Position numbers and translations under genes: made by a program. The notes below the pieces were generated by a model. It worked only from the letters and a program-made list of their open reading frames with translations. It did no database searches and was not told the DNA's origin. 64,000 bases of DNA, taken from Tetrahymena thermophila SB210. Taxonomy: Eukaryota > Ciliophora > Oligohymenophorea > Hymenostomatida > Tetrahymenidae. The stretch is taken from the NCBI RefSeq assembly GCF_000189635.1, contig NW_002476353.1:62001-126000 (forward strand). The letters are read 5' to 3'. Shown here in pieces: positions 54,408 to 64,000 of the stretch. Positions within the stretch are counted from its first letter, which is position 1, and the number at the start of each line of letters is the position of its first letter.

Positions 54408-56477
54408 TCAGAAAGGCATAGCTTACTATTACACGTCATCAACAAATACTACATTTTCTTACACTAAATTTCCATTATCATCCTTATAAGTAAGAACACC
54501 TTTTCCATGCTTTTTATTATTTCTAAACTCTCCTTCATAATAATCACCATCATAGCTTTTTAATTGAAATTAAATTAACTTCTAATTCATCATTTAAAAA
54601 TTTATTTATAAATTAATTCAATCATATTTACTTTAACCAAACTAACTTTCCTCTACCCCAGTGAGTATCATTCTTCCATTCTCCTTCTATATTTTAATTT
54701 TTATCATTAATATTTTACAAATCTAATGCTTAACCTATAATATTTACCATATTGAATTTACATATCAGGATAGTATTACTTTCCTATTGCTTTATATTAA
54801 AATAAAATAAAATTTATTTTTATCTTATATTTGCTTACTTTTTTCTCCTTATGTCCATAGACCTTCGTATATATCTCCATTTGAATATCTCATTACTCCT
54901 TAGCCATGTTGCTTATTGAGTTAAAATGACCCTTCATACTAATCTCCGTTGGCAAAATATAAAATTCCTTTAACCATATTTCCGTTGGCTCTATTTATTT
55001 TAAAAGTTTTTTATTTAAGTGCGATTTAATAATTAAATTTTACATGTAACCATCGAATGCATCTCCATTTATGAACTCTAAAGTACCGTTTCCAGATGGC
55101 TCATTATTTTTAAAATCTCCTGTGTATATTGTACCATTTGCATAAGTCAACTTCCCTTTTCCTTCCTTTACATCATTCACAAAATCTCCAAAATATAAAT
55201 CACCTATAAATTTAATACATTCAATAGTTTTTAGTTTTAATTACAAAAATACAAATAAACTATACCATTTCCGTATTTTAATTCTCCTCTACCATGTTTC
55301 TTGCCATTTAAATACAGACCAGTGTAGGTATCATCTAATTAATAATTTTAAAACATAAAAGGACACATAAAAATTAGACAAAAGTATTTTTAAATTACTT
55401 GTCAAATTAGAATGTTTATATCCCTGGCCATTTTTGAGATTATTCTTCCATTATCCATTGAATACATCACCATTATTATAAAAATAAATACCTTTTCCTT
55501 CCTTTTTACCAAATTAGAACTCACCCTATATGAATAAAATTACTCTTATTCAAAGTTTTTTTTGAAAACTACTTACTTCATATCTTTCTAAATTATGATG
55601 GATATAAACGCCATATCCATGGAACTTGCCTTAGAAAAAATCGCCTTTTTGAATTTAAATATTATTTTTAAGCATAAAACTTTGAATTTTTTATTATTTA
55701 CCTAAATAAATGTCACCATTTTACACCATATACATACCTTTACCTACAAAAATTAATTAATTACAAATATGTTAGATTGGTTAAATATTTACCTTCATTG
55801 ATGCCTTATATACTTACTTAACCAAAGTATAAAGAATTATCTTAATATCTCTTTTTTTTTATTCCAGGTTAGTATTAGTTAGTTTATCTGATCTTTATGA
55901 ATTAATAAATAAATTCGTTTTTGAGTTCATTGTTTTTTTGAACTAAGGCTTCCAAAATTTCTCTATTTGGAGCATTTTAGGGTATCTACTATTAATTATT
56001 TAGCATATTGCTTGAAATAGATCCAGATGGTCTATTAGATATCGTAGTTTGCGAGCCTCTTAAGCTATTTGTCTAAATATTATTATACGCTGGTGAATTA
56101 AAATTGTTATTCATGATTTGAGGTGAGTTATTATAAAAAGGTGGAAGATTTCCATTCGTAGGTGGAAAATTTATGTTGCCTATTTCAGATTTAGGAGTTT
56201 AAAATGTTTATAACTGATTTCCCTAAAAGTTATTTTATTGCTATTGTGTTTAGATGTTTAGATTGTAATTCTAATTTTAATTAAAATTTTTTTAACTTTC
56301 TTGATTGTTTGGCATAAATTAATCATCATATTCATCGTCTATGCCTTGCAATATTTTGTTAAAATCCTCATTATTATCATTATGAGCCACCTAATTCTAT
56401 TCAAATCGATTTGATTTGGTAAAGTTATTCATTCCTTGATTTTGGAAATTTTGGGTTTATTAATTATTTTACAACAT
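54408..56477 (-). CDS. MORN-repeat protein
   Basis: Nine exons on the minus strand (56477-55793, 55743-55702, 55644-55577, 55525-55399, 55334-55266, 55203-55044, 54990-54839, 54686-54632, 54555-54408) encode 501 aa. The first ~200 residues are Asn/Gln/Ser/Pro-rich and probably disordered, ending in a short helix ([17 protein letters not shown]). The rest is about eleven MORN units of the type G.G.Y...G..Y.G.F, for example [36 protein letters not shown] and [16 protein letters not shown] repeats commonly bind membranes or phospholipids or act as scaffolds; in ciliates and other alveolates they occur in cortical and basal-body proteins. The specific role here is unknown. Introns fall inside the repeat region but not at a constant place in the unit. 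Start: the first ATG in a frame that stays open through the run of nine A at 55851-55859. Confidence 0.88.
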
Positions 56478-57823
56478 GCTTAAAACTTTTTTGATTAACG
56501 CTTACCTATTTTTTTATTATTTTTGTAAAGATAGAATCTACAAAAAAAATTTTTTTTGTTATAAATTTTATATTTTTTATTAAAGATCACCAAATATCTA
56601 ACATATGACTGTTTTATTGAATCTATAATTTAATATTTATATTGAAATGTGCAAAAATTTATTTTTATTATAATTTATGTTTATTTTAATAAAAGCTTTC
56701 TAACTTTTAAAGTGTTTATTTTTCTTAATTTATTGGATTATGTTTTCTTACAATTTTAACAACTATTATTCATTTAATTAATTTGTCTTTATCATAAGTA
56801 TTTCTTCATTTCTACTTATTTTAAATAACTTAAATAATACACAAAAATATAATTTAATATTTTGTAAATCTTTGATATCTAATTAATTTATCTTTTGTTT
56901 ATTTATTATTTTTTTAAGTTGAGCTTAATAAGCATGCTATTGATAGATAGTAATAGATAAGCTATGTCTAATAGTAAAGGTTGATTATCAAAAATCAGCA
57001 AGGTTATTATATTAAAATGGAAATACTTAAATTGTAAAAAATTCAATTAAAAATTAAATTTTTTAACCCAAGTTTTTAATAAAATCCATTCTTAGCTTTT
57101 CTTTAAAGCGTTTAAATTACATAAATAAAGTAGTATAAAATATTATTTAATTTATCTAAGATGGATATTTTTATAATTTATAATTTTATAACTTCCAGTT
57201 TAATTAAGAATTTTTTAAAGTTAAAATATATTAAAAACTATATTTTAGAATATTATAGATTCTTTGATTTATTATTTATAATATTTAAACATATATTTTA
57301 TTTCAATTTATAAATAAAATGATAAAATACACTAAAATATGCTAATTAAAAAAGTATTTTTTTGAGAATAATTTTTCTATTTTAATAATTAAGATTTTTT
57401 TATTATTAAAACGATTATAAATATACACAAATTAAACCGAAAAAGAGTTAAAGTGCTAATATTAATAATATAATTTATCTAAATTGAAAGATGGTTCAAT
57501 TAATTTGAAATTATTTTGAAGCAAAATAATTCGATTCGTGTAAGATGGAAATTGAAAGAATTAAGGTTTAGAAAAGTTCTTTTTGTAAAATAATAGAGTT
57601 AAAGTCAATAAATTTTATATTACGTAAATCTTAAAGTGTGCAAATGTTATCATTAACAATTCTAAATGATGCAAAATATTTAAATTATTAAAAATAATGA
57701 TAGTTAATAAAATCAATATTTCATAATAATAATAAGGTATCTATCTATCTATCAATATTTCAATAAATATTAATTAAAAGGTTATAAAATAAGTAAGCAA
57801 ACTAAATTTAAAAAACAAGCATT
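56478..57823. other. divergent intergenic (promoter) region
   Basis: About 1.35 kb between the start codons of the minus-strand MORN gene and the plus-strand desaturase gene, so it should contain both promoters. It is very AT-rich. A short ATCT repeat (about four units) lies near 57738-57752. No conserved element can be named. Confidence 0.55.
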
Positions 57824-59559
57824 ATGGGAGTTGATAAGACTTAAGAAGAAATTGTTCTTGAAAATAAACCCGAACTTCTCAACGAATACAAATTTATTTA
57901 CAAGGATACTGAATATGACTGCACTGAATATGCTAAATCAAATAAGCATCCTGGCGGTCTTAATTTCCTCAATTTGTTTATTGATGAGAAGTAAGATTTG
58001 ACTGAATATTTCAGAACACTCCATTCTAAGTAGGCTTTGAAAATTTTAAAATCCTTCCCTAAGACTGGCGCAAAATAAGAGGAGACTGAATCTTCAAAGA
58101 GATTCTCAATATTAAAGAAAAAGCTTAAGCATGTAAATACATTCAAATGATATCTTTATTGAGCATATTTAGCATAATTTGATAATTTTCATAAGCATAT
58201 TTTAAATTATAAAAATGAACATATTTTTAAATTAATTTAGTTATTCGAACCAAACTGGCCTATCGAAATTGGTTTATTCTTAACTACCTTTACTTTATTT
58301 GTCACTGGATGTTTGACTCAAAAGTGGTATTTCTCTATTCCCCTTCTTGTCTTAATGCAAATCATCAGTGGTTGGATTGGTCACTCTATGAACCACAATC
58401 GTAACCCTATATTAAGAAAATTCGCTTTAGTCTACGCTCCTCTTTGTGGTGGTTTCTCTAATAAATGGTGGGGTAGGAAGCACAATCAAGTAACCATAAT
58501 ATTTAATATAAATATATAAAGATTTTTTGGTTTTGCGAGGAAAAAAGTCATATTTTGATGCTTTAATAGTACAAACAATATTTGATTGTTATGATTAAAT
58601 TATTAAAGATCTTAATTTAGCCTTTTTTAAAAATTTCAAATAAATTTGAAGATAATATTATTAAAGTATAATAAATGATTAAGCCAAAATCTGTACCAAA
58701 AATCTGTAAATACAAAATCAACTTCACACAAAGATTACACATAGCATTTTATTTTTTATAATAAAATAAATGAAAATAGTTTTTTATTTTAAGAAATGAA
58801 ATAACTTTTTTTCCCTATGATTTTCAATTAATAAAAAGCATTGCTATACAAATAATTGAAAAAAGCTAAATCTTTTTTCTATTAAAATTAATTACAAATT
58901 GTAAAAGATTAATTTTACCATTTAATTTAAGTACCGCAATAAGCAAATCTCTATTTTTTTTAAGCAATGACGTCACTGATAAATATTATCATACTATTCC
59001 TCAATAATAAATCATCTTTAAAATAATTTAAAACTAATTAATATAATTCTAATAAAAGCATCATATGTTCACAAACAACATTCTAAAGGACGAAGATATC
59101 TAACACGATTACAAATTGTGGTAATTCCCCTTCTTATTTTTAAAGTGGAAATTAGACTCCATCTTAGCTTCTTATTATGAATTTGAAGGAATCTTCCTTG
59201 CCTTGCACTGGGTATTATTATTCAACTAAAACTTCTATATCGTAATTCTTTCTGAATTGATTGCTGGTTTCTTCAGTGCTTCTATTCTTGTTGGAAATCA
59301 TGAAAATGAAATGAAATTCGAAAGAAGAATCACTTTACCATTTTTCGAACATCAAATAGCTGCAAGCAGAAACTACGCTTTCCACGACATATTCTCTCTA
59401 CTTATTATGGGTGGTATGTAATATTAGACTGAACATCACTTTTTCCCATAAATTCCTTTCTACAGATTACCCAAAGCTCGTGTCATAATTGCTGAAGAAT
59501 TAAAGAAGTGGAACCTTAAGATTCATGAAGGACCTATTTTTGAAAAATCTCACCTTTGA
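57824..59559 (+). CDS. cytochrome b5-fused front-end fatty acid desaturase
   Basis: Three exons, 57824-58132, 58241-58489 and 59059-59559, encode 352 aa. Residues 1-~100 form a cytochrome b5-like domain with the haem motif HPGG (42-45) and a second His near 67. Histidine boxes: HSMNH (151-155), HNQHH (184-188, split by intron 2), and QTEHH (309-313), whose Gln is encoded by TAG. Gln in place of the first His of box 3 is the mark of front-end desaturases (delta-4, -5, -6 acyl and delta-8 sphingolipid). Hydrophobic stretches at about 112-150 and 235-265 fit an ER membrane enzyme. The di-iron enzyme inserts a double bond between an existing one and the carboxyl end, with electrons from the fused b5. 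The regiospecificity cannot be read; delta-6 is plausible because Tetrahymena makes gamma-linolenate. It is shorter than the usual ~430-450 aa. Confidence 0.9.
58490..59058 (+). other. long second intron of the desaturase gene
   Basis: 569 nt, about ten times the usual intron in this window. It begins GTAACC and ends AAAAG, and sits between HNQ and HH of histidine box 2. It contains the palindrome TGACGTCA at 58968-58975, the core of CRE/ATF-type sites in other eukaryotes. No reading frame or RNA is seen in it. Confidence 0.7.
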
Positions 59560-61542
59560 AAATAAATAAATTTATTTTAAATGCATATTTTATTAGTAAT
59601 ACTAACAATTGTAGGAAATGTGTTATGGTTTGTTTACTTATTACTTTTTAATCTGAGAAAACAGTCTTAACATTTATTCGATTTTATTTAACATTACTTT
59701 TTAAAAAACAATTTTGCTTACTATAAATTTACATAAGTATAGTAAGAAATTAAGTTGATGGTGTTATTTTTTAATTTTTCTAATTAATTTGTGAATAAAC
59801 GATGATTTAATTTATTAATCCAGCAAATAGGCATAATTATATTACAAATATTTAAAAATTTTACCCTTCTTGAAAATTTTGATAGGCCTTGCAAGCTTAC
59901 TTATATATTATGTTTGCTTAATTATATAATTATTAATTTATTCTATATTTATAATATGCAAGAATTAAAATTATAAATAGTAAACCAGTGATTTTAAGCC
60001 TTAAATAAATAAATTTAAAACATTAATGTGATAGAAAACAAATACATTGAAAAAAAAATTTAACAAAATGATTTATTTACAAAGCAGAATTTTAATGAGA
60101 GCTTGATACACATTTAAAAATCCCAATTTTTATTTTATTCTCTAAACTTAGCTTGAAAATTCAACAATTTTAACTATTCTTTTCTTACTATTTAAGAGTC
60201 GTAAATTTAATATCGAATTTTTATAATTTCAGTTTTTTTTTTATTTAGACAAGTTTTAATTTAAAAATCATACTTACATATAAATTTATTTATTATATCA
60301 ATGAATCAATTTTAAATTTTCTATTAAATAACACTTTATGTAAATTTGATGTACTATTTTTTAGAAGGAAGGCTCTAGCAAGTCATTTTTCAGTAATTTT
60401 TTTGCTAAGTATTTATAATAATAAATTTTTGTAGCTGAAAACTTATTTTTAAACAAAAATACTAAGATTTAAAAATTATTTTAAATTTTCAAGTAAATAT
60501 ATTTAAAGAAGACATAGGTTACTTTTATAAGATTGAGATTTGATCTATTCTAAAAGATTATATTGATAGAATTGAGTTTTTAAAAGTGTATTTTTCGATA
60601 ATTATTTGTAAAGAAATGTAATTAGAACTCTGCAAACACAATAAGAAATGCGTGCTGGAAATTATATCAAATTTCGAGTAAATGATGAAATAAAAATAAG
60701 CATAGAAAATGAAAAAAACTTGATAAGAACTAAAATAATTTTTGATATGATAGGAATTACTTAAATTTATATATTTTTTGTTTTTCATAGCAATTATCTA
60801 CATTAATCACATACATGTCTTGGAAATTGCGATATTATCAGATTTAATTAATTTAGAAGGGAATTGATAAAAAAACTACTTTTGATTTAAGTTAGTCTCC
60901 GAATAAAAAGAAATTGCTTATATAAAAGTTTGTAAGCAACTAATATTTTTTAGGATAGTATAAACGCAGACAAATATTTACATTTTGCAATTTGGATATG
61001 AGGTTAAAAATTGATTAATATAACAATTGTTTGATTGATATCTATTTAAATAATTAGGAAATTTTCTTTGGTAATAATATTTCAATCAACTTTTTAGATA
61101 TTCAAAAATTTTTAGACAAATAATTGTCTTAAATTTATCAAGGAGAAGGAGAAGATGAATTTTAGATAATTTAGTAAGCAGAATAAAATGAATGATTAAT
61201 TAAGGGGTAAGGAAGATACTTTTAAATACTGCTTTCTGTGGGAAAATGTAGTAAATAGTGTAAAGTTAAAGAAGGAAAATTTGTATTAAAAATTCTGTAA
61301 AGTAAATTAAAGAGTTTGGGTGTAGAATGTGTGTATATATAGAGTTAGTTTTAAGTAATACAAATGTTATTACAAAAGATTTTTTTTAAAGTATATGTAC
61401 ATTTTAAAATATAAATTAGTTCAGTAAGGGTAGTTATTTTGATCTTTTTAAATTATACACTTAATTTTAATAGAAATTATTGAGTATGTGTTTGGTAGTG
61501 AGTGACTTAGTTAGTTAATTTAGAGTAATTAGTTAGATATTC
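59560..61542. other. convergent intergenic region
   Basis: Nearly 2 kb between two 3' ends. From 59560 to about 61120 it is plain AT-rich DNA with no gene. From about 61125 to 61542 the plus strand becomes very poor in C, so the minus strand is poor in G, as if it were one long 3' UTR of the minus-strand gene at 61543. Confidence 0.5.
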
Positions 61543-63184
61543 TCATTATGAACTTTGAATATTTTGAGTATTTTTAGTAAGTAGGTGCTTGTAATATTTG
61601 TTAATGAAAATTTAAGATTTTCTACTATAGTCACAACTGTTTTTTTGCTCTGATTTTCTATTATATTACTAAATGGAGCAGGTTACAGTTGACAAAGGTG
61701 AAAAACTTTAATTTAAGGTTTTGTTTGTGTAGGTGTTTTGGTAACACTTTGTCGTTTAGCATTATTAGTATTATTGTTAAGGAGAGTAGTTATTTAAATC
61801 AATTTCACTGAAAGTTTCTGATGTGTGTTCAAGTACGAAGTTAGATCCTTGGCTGTCATCACAGCTGTCAATTCCTAAATTTAGATTTAAGGAGATCTAC
61901 TAGGTAGAAATTGTAGAATTTTAAGATGACATATTCTCTCTCTTGTTCTAGAGAGTTTATATATCACTTTTGTTAAAAATGTATGTGTAGTGAAGAACTT
62001 GTTAGTCTCTAGATTCGTAGTGTTTTATGTAATTGAGGGTTTAGTTTGAGATAACTTGTACTTTAACTGTGCATGGTATTTCGAATCCGTCTCTGGTGAG
62101 TAGAGTTTAGGAGAAGCTGTAGGCACTCTCTTTACCGACAATATTCTTGATCATAAAAATTGCCTTTGAAATACTCTCTTGACTTCTGAGAAGATGATTT
62201 TCTAATTAATAAAATTAAGATTAGTTAGATGTAATGTTAATATAATTCAGGAAATTGTATGTTCAAAATTTTTTTGCTTCCCAGAAAAAAATAATTACAA
62301 AATCGGGTAACTACTTATTGAAAAAGAAAGAAATTTGTATGAAAGTAAATTAAAGGATTTTGAAAGAAGTGTAATCTGTAAGTACCTTGATTTTTAGAGA
62401 AGGCTTGTTACTTGCGCATTTTCCAAAGTAAATTTTAGTATTCGTTTTATACTGAGACTCCAAGGAGATTTACGAGAGATTCTGAAGTACCGTACTTCTT
62501 GATTTCAGGCTATCCAGTTTTATAATTGGTAGTTACAGTTCTATAGGAATAATATTAGCTGGTCATTGATGAAGAATTTTAAGCTTGAATTTCAGCAATA
62601 GTTTTTAACTAGAAGGCGTTAAATTCTTCTTAGAGTTTAGATTAAAGATTTTAATCTTTCTTGAGTTACTTATACATACAATTGGATCTATCGAATTCTT
62701 GTTTAATGAATTTTTAGTATTAGAGAAGTACATTAGCAAGTTCTGAGTATTTTGAGCTTTAGTAGCGCTTGTATAAATTAATGAGAAATTGGAATTTGTC
62801 CAAACAAGGCTTCAAAGTGGAGACTTACATTTCGACTCCCTTTTTTTCTGTAACTTATACTTAGTCTAGTTTGTAATACCCGTTTTCGACTAAACATTCA
62901 GAGGTGTAAGGGCATTTTGAAGTGTCTTCGCTGTAATTTGTAAAAAGATTTATATTTCCATAAAGTAAGAATTTTTCAGGAGTTTAATTTTCGCTAAAGG
63001 GTGAAGCAATGTGAGCCCACTTAAGAGCCTTCTAGTATTTCTTTTTGGAAATTTTCTTTTGGATACCAAGGGGAGAGTGAATTTGTTGTTATTCTTATTC
63101 TTATTCTTGTTCTTATTCTTCGAAGAAGTAATCAAAGTGAGGTTGTTCTTATTCCATGTAGTAGTAAGAGTTCATGTAATCCAT
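61543..63184 (-). CDS. hypothetical protein, 485 aa
   Basis: Two exons on the minus strand, 63184-62386 and 62201-61543, joined as CAA G|AA. I do not recognise the family. The N-terminus is acidic and Gln-rich (a run of alternating Glu and Gln near residues 23-33), followed by a conserved-looking block (KKKYQKALKWAHIASPF), a Cys pair (CPYTSEC, near 93-99), a helical region (about 130-190), and a folded-looking stretch around the exon junction and after it (IFMIKNIVGKESAYSF ... TRDGFEIPCTVKVQVIS) whose alternating hydrophobic strands could be a PAS-like or other alpha/beta fold; this is only an impression. The last 130 residues are low-complexity Ser/Gln/Asn. There is no signal peptide or membrane segment. 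A regulatory nuclear protein is one possibility, unproven. Confidence 0.7.
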
Positions 63185-63550
63185 CTGTGAAAATGTTAAT
63201 TGGAAACTAAAGTTATGATTTTTTATAATTTTTTAATTATTTATTTATTATTTGTTTTTATAGGTAAGGAGCGTGTATTTTAAGTTAGGAATTAAACTGA
63301 TTGATTGATTGATAGTAGGTAATTAGGCAGAAACTATTAATTAATTAATTTATTTATTAAATGAGAGAAAATCTTTTATTTAATAGTATTTATTGTGTTT
63401 TCTTTTGTTTTTTTTAATTGATATTTAATATTTTTAATTTAAATTATCAAAAACTTTACTCCTCTACTAAATGTTTTTATAAACTCAAAACTTCTAAGAA
63501 TCCGAGAAATTAATTTCAAGAAAGCAAAGAAAAAAAGAAACAGAAGCCAG
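63185..63550. other. intergenic, upstream of the 485-aa gene
   Basis: AT-rich region expected to hold the promoter of the minus-strand gene. It contains a few ATTG/TTGA tetranucleotide units near 63299-63313. Nothing else is seen. Confidence 0.45.
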
Positions 63551-63736
63551 TCAAAAAAATTTTTAATTTTTGCCAAATCTGATGAGCTGCTTCAATTTAT
63601 GATATAGTAGAGTGCATACAGTAAATTAGTACTGAAAGTCAGCTGCATTTTAATAGTTGATTTTTATAACAACCATAGGATTAAAATCACATTCAAGAAT
63701 TTGTTTAAGGCGTTCCTTCATTTACTTTGCTAATCT
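63551..63736 (-). pseudogene. possible C-terminal gene fragment at the right edge
   Basis: On the minus strand a frame from about 63929 down to the TGA at 63551-63553 looks coding: a helical charged part (YKSIELSLKDILKEQLLIL), then KERLKQILECDFNPMVVI and a final stretch. One in-frame TGA at 63737-63739 interrupts it between two halves of what reads as one helix. It may be a decayed gene end, a gene whose intron I could not place, or chance. No family is recognised. Confidence 0.25.
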
Positions 63737-64000
63737 TCATTTTATATTCTCTTCTTACTATAAAATTAACAATTATTCCTTTAATATATCCTTTAATGAA
63801 AGTTCGATGCTTTTATATTACGCATAAAGTTTCGTAATATTTAATACTCTTATTTCAAAAACTTTTTCTATAAAATACCTAAAAAGTTATTATTTGTTTA
63901 AAATGAAAATAATATCTAGCTTTGTCCTAGGCTATGCTCACTCATCCTTGTAATACTCTCTCAATCAGAGATTCTCTTTAAAAATGGAATGAATGTAAAC

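Noticed and set aside
55851..55859. An apparent frameshift in the MORN gene at a run of A
   Set aside because: On recount the run has nine A, and the N-terminal and MORN parts are in one continuous frame.
57824..59559. Fatty acid 2-hydroxylase (also b5-fused) as identity of the lipid enzyme
   Set aside because: The three boxes HxxxH, HNxHH and QxxHH are those of front-end desaturases.
1..64000. Chromosome breakage sequence, CRISPR array, transposon or integrated virus
   Set aside because: None was noticed by eye: no 15-bp Tetrahymena breakage motif, no regular spacer repeats, and no transposase or integrase-like frame.

Overview
The window reads as macronuclear-type DNA of a Tetrahymena-like oligohymenophorean ciliate. 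It is very AT-rich, TAA and TAG are read as glutamine throughout, every gene ends in TGA, and GT-AG introns (about 34-570 nt, mostly 50-115) are common. The codon reassignment can be seen directly: the Gln of the conserved QxxHH box of a fatty acid desaturase is TAG. Paramecium is unlikely because its introns are much shorter. The genus is an inference.

Layout. (1) 328-11842 and 15984-27574, both plus strand: two tandem copies of a giant single-pass cell-surface protein (3734 and 3736 aa) of the PKHD1L1/fibrocystin-L type, with signal peptide, TIG-like domains, two G8 domains, a CEMIP/TMEM2-like right-handed beta-helix block, one membrane segment and a short basic tail. The duplicated unit is about 15.7 kb. 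Its 3' end carried along the first ~160 nt of the neighbouring gene, which survives as a frameshifted relic at 12528. (2) 28494-33505 plus: a 1408-aa coiled-coil protein with a repeat encoded by successive phase-0 exons. (3) 33766-35921 plus: a 656-aa charged protein of unknown function. (4) 37510-48380 plus: an IP3-receptor-type Ca2+ release channel (21 exons, 3137 aa). (5) 48946-53475 minus: a 1404-aa Gln/Asn-rich coiled-coil protein sharing the C-terminal module of gene (2). (6) 54408-56477 minus: a MORN-repeat protein, 501 aa. (7) 57824-59559 plus: a cytochrome b5-fused front-end fatty acid desaturase, 352 aa. (8) 61543-63184 minus: a 485-aa protein of unknown function. The remainder is AT-rich intergenic DNA, with one candidate structured RNA near 36.5-36.7 kb and an ambiguous gene fragment at the right edge.

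The genes do not form an operon. Functional links that can be argued are a membrane/signalling theme (surface receptor-like proteins, Ca2+ channel, lipid desaturase, MORN protein) and the paralogous C-terminal module found on both sides of the Ca2+ channel gene. All intron/exon models were made by hand from reading frame and GT-AG signals; each set of exons sums to a whole number of codons, but none has transcript support here.
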